From assembly GCF_900249755.1 (NCBI RefSeq), contig NZ_LT976854.1, forward strand, positions 1,526,927-1,590,926: DNA of 64,000 nt. Direction: 5' to 3'. Source of the DNA: Cupriavidus taiwanensis (lineage in GTDB: Bacteria; Pseudomonadota; Gammaproteobacteria; Burkholderiales; Burkholderiaceae). Each line of letters starts with the position of its first letter. The stretch's first letter is position 1. The notes beneath the pieces were generated by a model. That model did not search any database. It had not been told where the DNA came from and saw only the letters and a program-made list of their open reading frames with translations. Position numbers and translations under genes: made by a program. Shown one piece after another: positions 1 through 10,537 of this stretch.

Positions 1-722
1 TTGACCAGTTCCACCGACCGCTTCGCCGAAGCGTCGATGGGCACGATCTGGTCGTCGTCGCCATGCAGGATCAGCGTCGGCACGTCGAACTTCTTCAGGT
101 CCTCGGTGTAGTCCACTTCCGAGAATTCCCTGATGCAGGCGTACTGCCCGACGATGCCGCCGGCCATGCCCTGCGCCCAGAAGGCATCGATGGTGCCTTG
201 CGAGACCTTGGCGCCGGGACGGTTGAAGCCGAAGAACGGCGTCGCCAGGTCCCGGTAGAACTGCGAGCGGTTGTCGGCCACGCCCTTGCGGATGCCGTCG
301 AACACATCGATCGGCAGCCCGCCGGGGTTGGTCGCGGTCTTGAGCATCAGCGGCGGCACCGCGCCGATCAGCACCGCCCTGGCAACACGGCCGGTGCCAT
401 GGCGGCCGATGTAATGCGCCACCTCGCCGCCACCGGTGGAATGCCCCACCAGCGCGGCATCGCGCAGGTCCAGCGCGTCCAGCAGCGCGGCCAGGTCGTC
501 GGCATAGGTATCCATGTCGTTGCCCTGCGCCGGCTGGTCCGAGCGGCCATGGCCGCGGCGGTCATGGGCGATCACCCGGAAGCCCTGCTGCACCAGGAAC
601 AGCAGCTGCGCGTCCCACGCATCCGCATTCAGCGGCCAGCCGTGCGAGAAGACCACGGGCTTGCCGCTGCCCCAGTCCTTGTAGAAGATCTGCGTACCGT
701 CCTGCGTCGTGATGGTGCTCAT
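1..722 (-). CDS. Alpha/beta hydrolase of the non-heme chloroperoxidase/arylesterase type, C-terminus cut by window edge
   Basis: About 240 residues are visible, starting at the ATG complementary to 720-722 ([17 protein letters not shown]). The fold signature is clear: an oxyanion-side HGWP motif near residue 27, a DRRGHGRSD block near residue 54, and the nucleophile elbow GHSTGG with the serine at about residue 95. The acid-loop motif HGDDDQIVP lies close to the left edge. This arrangement is that of cofactor-free haloperoxidases and related esterases of about 275 residues, so the missing part should hold the catalytic histidine. These enzymes are cytoplasmic; their natural substrates are usually unknown, and perhydrolysis is often a side activity. 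The gene lies 72 bp downstream of the isochorismatase-like gene on the same strand and is probably co-transcribed with it. Confidence 0.9.
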   Translation of the reverse strand, partial: MSTITTQDGTQIFYKDWGSGKPVVFSHGWPLNADAWDAQLLFLVQQGFRVIAHDRRGHGRSDQPAQGNDMDTYADDLAALLDALDLRDAALVGHSTGGGEVAHYIGRHGTGRVARAVLIGAVPPLMLKTATNPGGLPIDVFDGIRKGVADNRSQFYRDLATPFFGFNRPGAKVSQGTIDAFWAQGMAGGIVGQYACIREFSEVDYTEDLKKFDVPTLILHGDDDQIVPIDASAKRSVELV

Positions 723-764
723 GATGGGGCTCCTGGCTGCAATCAAGGGATCGGGTTGGCTTGT

Positions 765-788
765 GGCGGGTTCGGTGGCGGGTTCGGT
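765..788. repeat. Perfect 12-bp tandem duplication
   Basis: The unit GGCGGGTTCGGT occurs twice back to back in the short spacer between the two hydrolase genes. It looks like a replication-slippage duplication; no function is evident. Confidence 0.7.
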
Positions 789-794
789 GCCGGC

Positions 795-1481
795 TCAGCG
801 GGCAGGCACGGCGGCAAGTGCCTGATGCGGCGTGGCGGTGCGCTGCGCGGCCTTGTGGACCATGGTGTAGGCGTAGTCCACCCCCATACCGTAGGCGCCC
901 GAGTGCTCCTTGACCAGTTTCATCACGGCGTCATAGGTGTCGCGGTGGGCCCAGTCGCGCTGCCACTCCAGCAGTACCTGCTGCCACGTCACGGGCACCA
1001 CGCCGGCCTGGACCATGCGCTGCATGGCGTAGTCGTGCGCTTCCTTGCTGGTACCGCCCGAGGCATCGGCCACCATGTAGATCTCATAGTCGCCTTCGGC
1101 CATGGCGCAAAGGGCAAAGCTGTTGTTGCAGACCTCGGTCCACAGGCCGGACACCACCACCTTCTTGCGGCCATTGGCCTTGAGCGCATCACGCACCTTC
1201 TGGTCGTCCCACGAGTTCATCGAGGTGCGTTCCAGCAGCTTGTGGTCCGGGAACACATCCAGCAGTTCCGGGTAGGTAAAGCCCGAGAACGACTCCGTTT
1301 CCACCGTGGTGATGGTGGTCGGGATGTTGAAGATCCTGGCCGCCTTGGCCAGGCCGACGGTGTTGTTCTTCAGGGCCTGGCGGTCCATCGACTGCACCCC
1401 GAAGGCCATCTGCGGCTGGTGGTCGATAAAGATCAGCTGGCTGTTTTGCGGGGTCAGGACTTCGAGCTTGGGGTTCGTCAT
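795..1481 (-). CDS. Isochorismatase-family cysteine hydrolase (YcaC-like)
   Basis: The 228-residue protein has the layout of the isochorismatase-like hydrolase family. An Asp (D20, in FIDHQ) closes the first beta strand and a nucleophile Cys (C118) sits in SGLWTEVC. An Arg (R85, in ERTSMNSW) lies where the family often has its Lys. Such enzymes hydrolyse amides or related bonds through the Asp-Lys-Cys triad, usually as cytoplasmic oligomers. The C-terminus extends beyond the core by about 40 residues (WAHRDTYDAVMKLVKEHSG), a stretch typical of the longer YcaC-like branch. The gene is first in a probable two-gene transcript with the alpha/beta hydrolase downstream. Substrate is not predictable from sequence alone. 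Confidence 0.88.
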   Translation of the reverse strand: MTNPKLEVLTPQNSQLIFIDHQPQMAFGVQSMDRQALKNNTVGLAKAARIFNIPTTITTVETESFSGFTYPELLDVFPDHKLLERTSMNSWDDQKVRDALKANGRKKVVVSGLWTEVCNNSFALCAMAEGDYEIYMVADASGGTSKEAHDYAMQRMVQAGVVPVTWQQVLLEWQRDWAHRDTYDAVMKLVKEHSGAYGMGVDYAYTMVHKAAQRTATPHQALAAVPAR

Positions 1482-1814
1482 GATGATCTCCGATCAGGGG
1501 CGCATGGACAGGCTGGCTTGCAAGTTAGTGACGGCTACCGCTGCATTCATTCACCAGTGGTGTTCACTTGGTGTGTGTGCATAGTAGGAAAGGCGCCGTG
1601 CACTGACTACAGTGCGAAGTCCGACGACAGTGTTCGCGGTTTGCGAATAATCGGGAGATGCAGGCGGGCGGCCGCGGCGGGGAATGACGGGCATGCGGGG
1701 CCGCCCAGCGATGCCGGGGCAGGTACTGCCAAGGGGGAATTGGAGGGAGATGCGCCAGACGGGTGCCCGCACCCGCCCGGCAACGGCCGGCATTGCGCCG
1801 GCCGGAACTTCAGG
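1482..1814. promoter_or_regulatory. 333-bp intergenic region: promoter side of the isochorismatase-like gene and 3' end of gdhA
   Basis: No gene is supported here. Two inverted repeats lie upstream of the leftward hydrolase gene: CACCA-G-TGGTG at 1552-1562 and GCACTG-ACTA-CAGTGC at 1600-1615. On the minus strand a TACTAT hexamer (complement of 1581-1588) could be a -10 element, which would put the second dyad over the -35 region, as expected of an operator. At the right end a hairpin follows gdhA (separate entry). Confidence 0.45.
1784..1804 (-). terminator. GC-rich hairpin just beyond gdhA
   Basis: The stem GGCCGGC / GCCGGCC (extendable by one pair) encloses a 5-nt loop and begins about 11 bp past the gdhA stop codon. 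No U-run follows, so it is either a weak intrinsic terminator or an mRNA 3'-end stabiliser. Confidence 0.4.
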
Positions 1815-3158
1815 TCAGATCACGCCCTGCGCCAGCATGGCATCCGCCACCTTGACGAAGCCGGCGATATTCGCGCCTTCCACGTAGTTGATGTAGCCGT
1901 CCGCCTTCTGCCCGTGGTGGATGCAGTTCTGGTGGATGTCCTTCATGATCGCGTGCAGCTTCTCGTCGACCTCGGCATGGTGCCAGGACAGGCGCATCGC
2001 GTTCTGCGACATTTCCAGGCCGGAAGTGGCAACGCCGCCGGCATTGCTGGCCTTGCCCGGGGCGTACAGGATCTTCGCATCGACGAAGCGGTCCACCGCT
2101 TCCAGCGTCGACGGCATGTTGGCGCCTTCGGCCACGCAGATCACGCCGTTGCCGAGCAGGGTCTCGGCGTCGTTGCCGTCCAGTTCGTTCTGGGTGGCGC
2201 ACGGCAGCGCCACGTCGGCGGGCACGTGCCACGGGGTGCGGCCGGCTTCGAAGGTCATGCCGTGGCGGGCGGCAAAGTCCGACAGGCGGCCGCGCTCTTC
2301 ATTCTTGAAGGCCATGACTTCGGCCAGCTGTTCGGTGGTCATGCCCTGCGGGTAGTGCAGCACGCCGCCGGAGTCGGACAGCGTCAGCACTTTGGCGCCC
2401 AGCTCGATCGCCTTCTCGGCCGCGTACTGCGCCACGTTGCCCGAGCCGGAAATCAGCACGCACAGGCCGTCGAAGCCGCGCCCGCGACGGTGCAGCATTT
2501 CCTGCGCAAAGTAGACCGTGCCGTAGCCGGTCGCTTCCGGGCGCATCAGGCTGCCGCCGTAGGCCAGGCCCTTGCCGGTGAAGACGCAGGCCGACTGGTT
2601 CGACAGCTTCTTCATCATGCCGGCCATGAAGCCGACTTCGCGCGCGCCCACGCCGATATCGCCGGCCGGGATGTCGGTATCCGGGCCCAGGTGGCGGTAC
2701 AGCTCGGTCACCAGCGCCTGGCAGAAGCGCATCACTTCACCGTCGGACTTGCCCTTGGGATCGAAGTCCGAGCCGCCCTTGCCGCCGCCCATGGGCAGCG
2801 TGGTCAGCGCGTTCTTGAAGGTCTGCTCGAAGCCCAGGAACTTCAGCACCGACAGGTTCACGGTCGGATGGAAGCGCATGCCGCCCTTGAACGGGCCGAT
2901 GGCGGAGCTGTGCTGCACGCGGAAGGCGCGGTTGACCTGCACGCGGTTCTGGTCGTCGGTCCATGCCACGCGGAACTGGATCACGCGCTCGGGCTCCACC
3001 AGCCGCTCGAGCAGGGCCTGGTCGGCGTAGCGCGGGTTGCGCTCGACGAACGGCCACAGCGTCATCATGACTTCCTTCACGGCCTGGAGGAATTCGGGTT
3101 GATTGGGGTCGCGGCGGGCTACCCCCGCCAGAAACGCTTCAAGGGAAGGAGAATTCAC
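1815..3158 (-). CDS. gdhA: NADP-specific glutamate dehydrogenase
   Basis: The protein is 447 residues, the same length as hexameric bacterial NADP-dependent glutamate dehydrogenases. It catalyses reductive amination of 2-oxoglutarate with ammonia to glutamate in the cytoplasm. The substrate-binding block KGGMRFHP is at about residue 91, the catalytic lysine region MGGGKGGSDFDPKGKSD at K127, and PAGDIGVG supplies the catalytic Asp at about D167. The Rossmann GSGNVA motif is in the second half. The start codon is GTG (complement of 3156-3158), preceded on the minus strand by an AAGAGA-like ribosome site. No in-frame ATG lies near it, and the GTG gives exactly the family length. The gene appears monocistronic, with its own promoter region at 3159-3445. 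Confidence 0.97.
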   Translation of the reverse strand: MNSPSLEAFLAGVARRDPNQPEFLQAVKEVMMTLWPFVERNPRYADQALLERLVEPERVIQFRVAWTDDQNRVQVNRAFRVQHSSAIGPFKGGMRFHPTVNLSVLKFLGFEQTFKNALTTLPMGGGKGGSDFDPKGKSDGEVMRFCQALVTELYRHLGPDTDIPAGDIGVGAREVGFMAGMMKKLSNQSACVFTGKGLAYGGSLMRPEATGYGTVYFAQEMLHRRGRGFDGLCVLISGSGNVAQYAAEKAIELGAKVLTLSDSGGVLHYPQGMTTEQLAEVMAFKNEERGRLSDFAARHGMTFEAGRTPWHVPADVALPCATQNELDGNDAETLLGNGVICVAEGANMPSTLEAVDRFVDAKILYAPGKASNAGGVATSGLEMSQNAMRLSWHHAEVDEKLHAIMKDIHQNCIHHGQKADGYINYVEGANIAGFVKVADAMLAQGVI

Positions 3159-3445
3159 GGATGTCTCTTGCTGTGCTGGAGTGGCTGGACCGGCAGCCTT
3201 TGCCGGCTGGGTGCCGGTCTGCGGTGCCGTGTGGCGTTGCGCCGATGGAAGGTGGGTTGCCTCCGGTTATCGGACGGGCACGGCTGGCCATGCCGGTCCG
3301 ACAACCCAGCACTTTAGCACCGGCGTGGGGCATACGACAGTCAAAACACCTGTGACAGCGGCGTCAAGGCCGCTTTTTGGTGCGTGTCCGGCCGGATTTC
3401 CGTGCGATCAGCGGACAATGCGGCCGCAAGCGCCGAGGCTGGACT

Positions 3446-4201
3446 TCAGGCAATCAGCAACTTGTTGCCCCGTTCCTTCAGCGCCGCGCCCACGTCCGGT
3501 TCCGGCGCCATGTCGGTGATGACCCAGGCCGCCAGCTCGGCGTGCTTGATGGTGACGCCGGTGTTGCGCCCGAACTTGGTGTGGTCGGCGACCACGCAGG
3601 CTACGTCGGCGGCCAGCAGCATGCGGCTGCGCAGCTCCGCCGCGGCGCGCGAGAAATCGCAGATCTCGCCGCGCGGCGTGATGCCGCCGATGCCGATAAA
3701 GGCAAAGTCGGTGTGGTAGCGCGACAGCTGTTCGATGGTGTCCCAGCCGTGCGTGGCGTCTTCGTTGTCCTGCAGCTCGCCGCCCAGCACGATCACGCGG
3801 TTGCCGTTGCGCCGGCCCAGCAGCTGGGCGATGGCAAGGTCGTTGGTGTAGACCAGCAGGTTGTGGTGGCCGTGCAGCGCCTGCGCCACCGCATGCGTGG
3901 TGGTGCCGTAGTCCAGGATCAGCGAGGCGCCGTCGCGCACCAGCTCCGCCGCGCGCACGCCGATGGCGCGCTTGCCTTCGGCATTGACCTGCGCGCGGGT
4001 CTGGGTATCGGGCTCGGTGCGGTCAGGGGCCAGCGCGCCGCCGTGGGTCAGCACCAGCAGCCCGCGCGTGGCCAGCGCGTTGAGATCGCGCCGGATGGTC
4101 TCGCGCGACACGTCGAGTTCGCTCACCAGCTCGCTGATGGCCAGCGCGCCGGTGGCGGAGAGCTGATCGAGGATGTATTTCTGCCGTTGTTCGGCGAGCA
4201 C
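3446..4201 (-). CDS. DeoR-family transcriptional regulator
   Basis: The 251-residue protein begins with the DeoR winged helix: RQKYILDQL at residue 6, then helix-turn-helix ELVSELDVSRETIRRDL near residues 24-41, and GLLVLTHGGA. A sugar-isomerase-like effector domain follows, with the typical DYGTTTHAVAQAL block around residue 95 and FIGIGGI around residue 170. Family members usually repress sugar or sugar-phosphate catabolism and sense a phosphorylated intermediate. No carbohydrate gene adjoins it. It is followed downstream by gdhA and preceded by a REP-like element, so its target cannot be assigned. Control of gdhA or of itself is possible but not shown. Confidence 0.9.
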   Translation of the reverse strand: MLAEQRQKYILDQLSATGALAISELVSELDVSRETIRRDLNALATRGLLVLTHGGALAPDRTEPDTQTRAQVNAEGKRAIGVRAAELVRDGASLILDYGTTTHAVAQALHGHHNLLVYTNDLAIAQLLGRRNGNRVIVLGGELQDNEDATHGWDTIEQLSRYHTDFAFIGIGGITPRGEICDFSRAAAELRSRMLLAADVACVVADHTKFGRNTGVTIKHAELAAWVITDMAPEPDVGAALKERGNKLLIA

Positions 4202-4307
4202 GGTGACTCCGGGAGGGTCGGGGATTGGGGGCTGATTCTAGCGCAGCGGGGATGACTCAGGCGACCTTGCGCCAACCGCGATAGCCCTTCCCATGACCGA
4301 CTGGGTG

Positions 4308-4434
4308 CTCCCTCTCCCGCTTGCGGGAGAGGGTCGGGGTGAGGGAGAGGCTCCACGAAGTGAAGGCCCTCGCGATTGCCAGCGCCGGCCCTCACCCCCG
4401 GCCCCTCTCCCGCACGCGGGAGAGGGGAGCAAAC
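4308..4434. repeat. REP-like bipartite palindromic element (copy A)
   Basis: Two palindromes with core CTCTCCCGC-n-GCGGGAGAG face each other in inverted orientation about 100 bp apart, linked by a GGTGAGGG...CCCTCACC pair and an internal CGAAGTG. It lies immediately 3' of phnY. The same element recurs at 13561, 22194 and 38956. Confidence 0.85.
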
Positions 4435-4457
4435 TCTCAGCGGGTTTCGGCCTCAGC

Positions 4458-5921
4458 TCACCCCCACGGCAACGTAATCGTCTTCAAGTTCGTAAAACTC
4501 TTCGCCGCCTCCTGCACCCCCTCCTTGTACCCCAGCCCCGAATCCTTGATGCCGCCGAACGGCGTCAGTTCGATGCGGTAGCCCGGCACCTCCCACAGGT
4601 TGACCGTGCCAACATGCAGTGAATTGGCGATCTTCGTAAAGGCCTCGATATTGTTGGTGCACACGCCCGACGACAGCCCGAACGCGGTGCCATTGGAAAT
4701 CCGGATGGCATCGTCGACGTCGCGGAAGGTGATGATCGGCGAGACCGGGCCGAAGGTTTCCTCGCGCACCACCGTCATCGACGGATCGACGCGGTCCAGC
4801 ACCGTCGGCGAATAGCTGGCGCCGTTGCGCTGGTTGCCCGCCAGCAGCCGCGCGCCCTGCGCCACGGCCTCGTTGACGCGGGCTTCGAACAGCTGCGCGG
4901 CCTGCTCGTCGATGACGGTGCCCATATCGACGCCGCGGTCCATCGGGTCGCCGTATTTCCACGCGCGGGTCTTCTCCACCACCAGCTCGGTGAAGCGCGC
5001 CGCCACGGCCTGGTGCACCAGCATGCGCTTGACCGCGGTGCAGCGCTGGCCGGAGTTCTTGTACGAGCCCTGCACCGCCAGGTCGGAGGCGCGGTCCAGG
5101 TCGGCGTCGTCCAGCACGATCAGCGGGTCGTTGCCGCCCAGCTCCAGCACCACGCGCTTGTAGCCGGCCTTGCTGGCAATGTACTTGCCGATCGCCACGC
5201 CGCCGGTAAAGGTGACCAGGTCCACCGCGGGGTGGGTGATCAGCTCGTCGGCGATCTCGCGCGGGTCGCCGGTGACCACCTGCAGCATCTGCGGCGGCAG
5301 GCCGGCTTCATACAGCAGGTCGGCCAGGTAGAACGCCGACAGCGGCACCTTTTCCGACGGCTTGAGCACCATGCGGTTGTTGGTGGCGATCGACGGCGCC
5401 ACCTTGTGCGCGACCTGGTTCATCGGGTGGTTGAACGGGGTGATGGCGCAGATCACGCCCATCAGCGGCTCGCGCTGGGTCATCACGCGGCGCTTCTTGC
5501 CGTGCGGTGTCAGGTCGCACGAGAACAGCTGGCCGTCGTCGCGCAGCGCCTCGGTGGCGGCGAAGCCCAGCACGTCGGCGACGCGGCCGATCTCGTACAG
5601 CGAATCCTTCTTCGACAGGCCGGATTCCAGCGTGATTAGGTCCGACGCCTCCTCGGTGCGCTCGCGCAGCAGCGCCGCGGCGCGGTTCAGGATGGCGGCG
5701 CGCTCATAGCGCGTCAGCGTGGCGCGGTAGGCCTGGCCCACCTCGAAGGCGCGGCGCACGTCTTCCAGCGTCGCCTTGGGCACGGTGCCCACCAGCGCGC
5801 CGTCGAACGGGTTGCGCACTTCGATGACGCGCTCGCGCACGATCTTCTGGGCGTCGATGCGCAGCGCCTCGGCGCGGAAATGGGGGCTGACGGCGCCAGC
5901 GGGAAATTGGGGGGCGTTCAT
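4458..5921 (-). CDS. phnY: Phosphonoacetaldehyde dehydrogenase
   Basis: This is an NAD(P)-dependent aldehyde dehydrogenase of 487 residues. The chosen ATG (MNAPQFPAG) is preceded by a strong GGAGGAG site; an in-frame start 14 codons upstream lacks one. Family motifs are present: [11 protein letters not shown] for cofactor binding, [11 protein letters not shown] with the general-base Glu, and GQRC with the nucleophile Cys at about C294. On its own it could be any ALDH. Placement directly downstream of phosphonoacetate hydrolase and opposite AEP transaminase makes PhnY the best call. PhnY oxidises phosphonoacetaldehyde (made by PhnW) to phosphonoacetate, the PhnA substrate. The 42-bp gap to phnA supports one transcript phnR-phnA-phnY. 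Confidence 0.9.
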   Translation of the reverse strand: MNAPQFPAGAVSPHFRAEALRIDAQKIVRERVIEVRNPFDGALVGTVPKATLEDVRRAFEVGQAYRATLTRYERAAILNRAAALLRERTEEASDLITLESGLSKKDSLYEIGRVADVLGFAATEALRDDGQLFSCDLTPHGKKRRVMTQREPLMGVICAITPFNHPMNQVAHKVAPSIATNNRMVLKPSEKVPLSAFYLADLLYEAGLPPQMLQVVTGDPREIADELITHPAVDLVTFTGGVAIGKYIASKAGYKRVVLELGGNDPLIVLDDADLDRASDLAVQGSYKNSGQRCTAVKRMLVHQAVAARFTELVVEKTRAWKYGDPMDRGVDMGTVIDEQAAQLFEARVNEAVAQGARLLAGNQRNGASYSPTVLDRVDPSMTVVREETFGPVSPIITFRDVDDAIRISNGTAFGLSSGVCTNNIEAFTKIANSLHVGTVNLWEVPGYRIELTPFGGIKDSGLGYKEGVQEAAKSFTNLKTITLPWG

Positions 5922-5963
5922 GGGTCTCCTCCGGTCAATACGGTTCGCTACGGCCCGATGCAC

Positions 5964-8032
<2,069 letters not shown>

Positions 8033-8103
8033 GAAGACTCCCGTTTGTGACGGATTCGGCTATATCGAAAATCCTTATTGCCATTAAAGCAAGCGGTTTG
8101 TAT

Positions 8104-8115
8104 ATTGTCAACAAT
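8104..8115. promoter_or_regulatory. Candidate PhnR operator 1
   Basis: ATTGTCAACAAT is an ATTGT-CA-ACAAT dyad in the phnR-phnS2 divergent intergenic region, 72 bp from the phnR start. It closely resembles operators of other FCD-type GntR regulators (ATTGT-n2-ACAAT). Confidence 0.5.
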
Positions 8116-8184
8116 CAAGGCATCGGCGCAGAACCTCGGGTGGCAACGGAACGCGTCAAAAGTCGGGCACATGTCTTGCAAGTG

Positions 8185-8195
8185 TTGTAGCACAA
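8185..8195. promoter_or_regulatory. Candidate PhnR operator 2
   Basis: TTGTAGCACAA fits the FadR-subfamily consensus TNGTNNNACNA at every fixed position. It lies about 100 bp upstream of the phnS2 start and close to a CTTGCAAG palindrome at 8175-8182. Confidence 0.5.
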
Positions 8196-8297
8196 GGGTT
8201 TTACGGTGATTCAATGTTGTGCAGCGCGCCCCACGGCATTGCAACATATTCACCATATTGACACATTTCTCCACCTACAATGCCGGAAGGAGTCCCC

Positions 8298-9332
8298 ATG
8301 CAACCGTCCTTCACCACCACCCTGCGCACCGCCGCTGCCCTGCTTGCGCTAGCCGCCTCCGGCACCGCGCTGGCCCAGAAAACCACGCTGACCGTCTATA
8401 CGGCGTGGGAGACCGAGACTCTCAAGCCCTATGCCGAGGGCTTCGCCAAGGTGGCGCCCGATATCGAACTGAAATACGTGCGCGACTCCACCGGCGTCAT
8501 CACCGCCAAGGCGCTGGCCGAGAAAGCCAACCCGCAGGCCGACGTGATCGCCGGGCTGGCGGCGTCGAGCCTGGAACTGCTCAAGCAGGAAGGGATGCTG
8601 ACGCCGTACACGCCGAAGGGTTTCGAGAAGCTGACGCGCGACTACAGCGACAAGGCCACGCCGCCGTCGTGGGTGGGGCTGGACGTCTGGGGCGCCACCA
8701 TCTGCTTCAACACCGTCGAGGCCAAGAAGCGCAACCTGCCCCGCCCCGAAACCTGGAAGGACCTGGCCAAGCCGGTCTACAAGGGCGCCATCGTGATGCC
8801 CAACCCGGCCTCGTCCGGCACCGGCTTCCTGGACGTGACCGCGTGGCTGCAGCTGTTCGGCGAGCAGGAAGGCTGGAAGTACATGGACGCGCTGCACGAG
8901 AACATCGCGCAATACACGCATTCCGGCTCCAAGCCGTGCAAGCAGGCCGGCTCAGGGGAATTCCCGATCGGCATCTCGTTCGAGCTGCGCGCGCACAAGA
9001 CGCTGGCGTCGGGCGCGCCGATCGAGATGGTCTTCCCCAAGGAGGGCCTGGGCTACGACATCGAGGCCGCCGGCATCGTCAAGGGCACCAAGAAGATGGA
9101 GGCAGCGCAGCGCTATATGGACTGGCTGGCCAGCAAGGAAGCCAACCAGCTGTTCGCCAAGGACTGGGCCATCGTGGCCTACCCGGGCGTGGCGCGGAAG
9201 GTGGAAACCATCCCCGCCAACTACGAGCAGATGCTGGTCAAGAACGACTTCAGCTATATCGCAAAGAACCGCGAACGCGTGCTGACCGAATGGCAGAAGC
9301 GCTACGCCAGCAAGTCGGAAAAGCAGCCCTGA
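8298..9332 (+). CDS. phnS: AEP ABC transporter, periplasmic substrate-binding protein (PhnS2 type)
   Basis: The protein is 344 residues from the ATG at 8298, which follows a GGAAGGAG ribosome site; an in-frame ATG at 8280 lacks such a site. A Sec signal peptide (MQPSFTTTLRTAAALLALAASG, cleaved after ALA) precedes a type-2 periplasmic-binding fold similar to iron(III)/spermidine-type binding proteins. Blocks include TVYTAWETETLKPY, DVIAGLAAS, MPNPASSGTGF and VKGTKKMEAAQRYMDWLAS. In the family seen beside PhnW this protein delivers 2-aminoethylphosphonate to the inner-membrane permease. It is the first gene of the rightward operon phnS2-T2-U2-W. Confidence 0.9.
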   Translation: MQPSFTTTLRTAAALLALAASGTALAQKTTLTVYTAWETETLKPYAEGFAKVAPDIELKYVRDSTGVITAKALAEKANPQADVIAGLAASSLELLKQEGMLTPYTPKGFEKLTRDYSDKATPPSWVGLDVWGATICFNTVEAKKRNLPRPETWKDLAKPVYKGAIVMPNPASSGTGFLDVTAWLQLFGEQEGWKYMDALHENIAQYTHSGSKPCKQAGSGEFPIGISFELRAHKTLASGAPIEMVFPKEGLGYDIEAAGIVKGTKKMEAAQRYMDWLASKEANQLFAKDWAIVAYPGVARKVETIPANYEQMLVKNDFSYIAKNRERVLTEWQKRYASKSEKQP

Positions 9333-9424
9333 GCGCCTGAACGCCGTCCTGTACCGGCGCCGCCGGCCCGCGTTGCGGGCAGGCGGCGGCCGGGCCCCCA
9401 ACAGAACACACCAGGCCCCACGCC

Positions 9425-10537
9425 ATGCAGACCTCCCCATCCACGGCCGAGACCTACCTCAGCCTGAAAGGCATCCACAAGCGCTTCGGCGGCAGCAGCG
9501 GCGCCTTCGTCGCCCTCCACAACATCGACCTGGACGTGCGCCAGGGCGAACTGCTGTGCTTCCTGGGCCCGTCGGGCTGCGGCAAGACCACGCTGCTGCG
9601 CATCATCGCCGGGCTCGAATCGCAGAACGCCGGCACCATCCACCAGGGCGGGCGCGACATCTCCACGCTGCCGCCGATGGAGCGCGACTACGGCATCGTG
9701 TTCCAGTCCTATGCGCTGTTCCCCAACCTGACCGTGGCCGACAACGTCGCCTACGGCCTGGTCAACCGCCGCATGCCGCGCGACCAGCGCCGCGCGCGCG
9801 TGGACGAGCTGCTGACGCTGGTGGGACTGCCCGACCGCGGCAACCAGTACCCCGCGCAGTTGTCCGGCGGCCAGCAGCAGCGCGTGGCGATTGCGCGCGC
9901 GCTGGCCACCTCGCCCGGCCTGCTGCTGCTGGACGAGCCGCTGTCGGCGCTCGACGCGCGCGTGCGGGTGCGGCTGCGCAGCGAGATCCGCGCGCTGCAG
10001 CAGCGGCTGAACATCACCACCATCCTGGTCACGCACGACCAGGAAGAGGCGTTGTCGATGGCGGACCGCATCGTGGTGATGAACCAGGGCGCGATCGAGC
10101 AGGTCGGCACCCCGGCGCAGATCTACCAGCGCCCGGCGACGCCGTTCGCGGCGGACTTCGTCGGCAAGACCAACATGCTGGGCGCGCGCGTCTGCGGCGA
10201 CGGCGAGCTGCACCTGGGCGGCGTGCGCATGCACTGCACCGCGCCCGCCGGCTGCTGTCCCGACGAAGACGTGCAGGTGTTCTTCCGACCCGAAGACGTC
10301 TGCGTGCGCGGCATCGACCAGCACGGCCCCAATGTGCTGGAGGCCACCGTCGACAAGATCGAGTTCCTCGGCGCGTTCTCGCGGCTGACGCTGCGCCTGC
10401 CTGACGCAGCCTCCGGCGCGCTGTACGCCGACCTCTCGCTCAATGACCTGCACGAGCTGCGCCCGCACACCGGCGACCGGCTGCGCCTGGCCATTCCCGC
10501 TGACCGTATCCGAATCTTCCGCCACGCATGCGCATGA
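9425..10537 (+). CDS. phnT: AEP ABC transporter, ATP-binding protein (PhnT2 type)
   Basis: This is a 370-residue ABC ATPase with all core motifs: Walker A GPSGCGKTT near residue 58, Q-loop VFQSYALFPN, signature LSGGQQQR near 148, Walker B LLLLDEP followed by LSALDARV, and the switch VTHDQEEA. The C-terminal 130 residues form a TOBE-like regulatory domain (VFFRPEDVCVRG). It powers the fused permease encoded next. Its stop overlaps the start region of phnU2, indicating translational coupling. The 92-bp gap after phnS2 contains no terminator. Confidence 0.95.
   Translation: MQTSPSTAETYLSLKGIHKRFGGSSGAFVALHNIDLDVRQGELLCFLGPSGCGKTTLLRIIAGLESQNAGTIHQGGRDISTLPPMERDYGIVFQSYALFPNLTVADNVAYGLVNRRMPRDQRRARVDELLTLVGLPDRGNQYPAQLSGGQQQRVAIARALATSPGLLLLDEPLSALDARVRVRLRSEIRALQQRLNITTILVTHDQEEALSMADRIVVMNQGAIEQVGTPAQIYQRPATPFAADFVGKTNMLGARVCGDGELHLGGVRMHCTAPAGCCPDEDVQVFFRPEDVCVRGIDQHGPNVLEATVDKIEFLGAFSRLTLRLPDAASGALYADLSLNDLHELRPHTGDRLRLAIPADRIRIFRHACA

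Noticed and set aside
63-3317. Very long open frame on the plus strand opposite the two hydrolases and gdhA (over 1000 codons)
   Set aside because: It spans three well-recognised minus-strand genes. The translation is His/Arg/Ala-rich with no domain, a known artefact of GC-rich DNA where antisense frames lack stops.
8248-8276. TTGACA (8254) with CTACAAT as a consensus promoter for phnS2
   Set aside because: The spacer is only about 12-13 bp, too short for a sigma-70 promoter; not listed as a feature.
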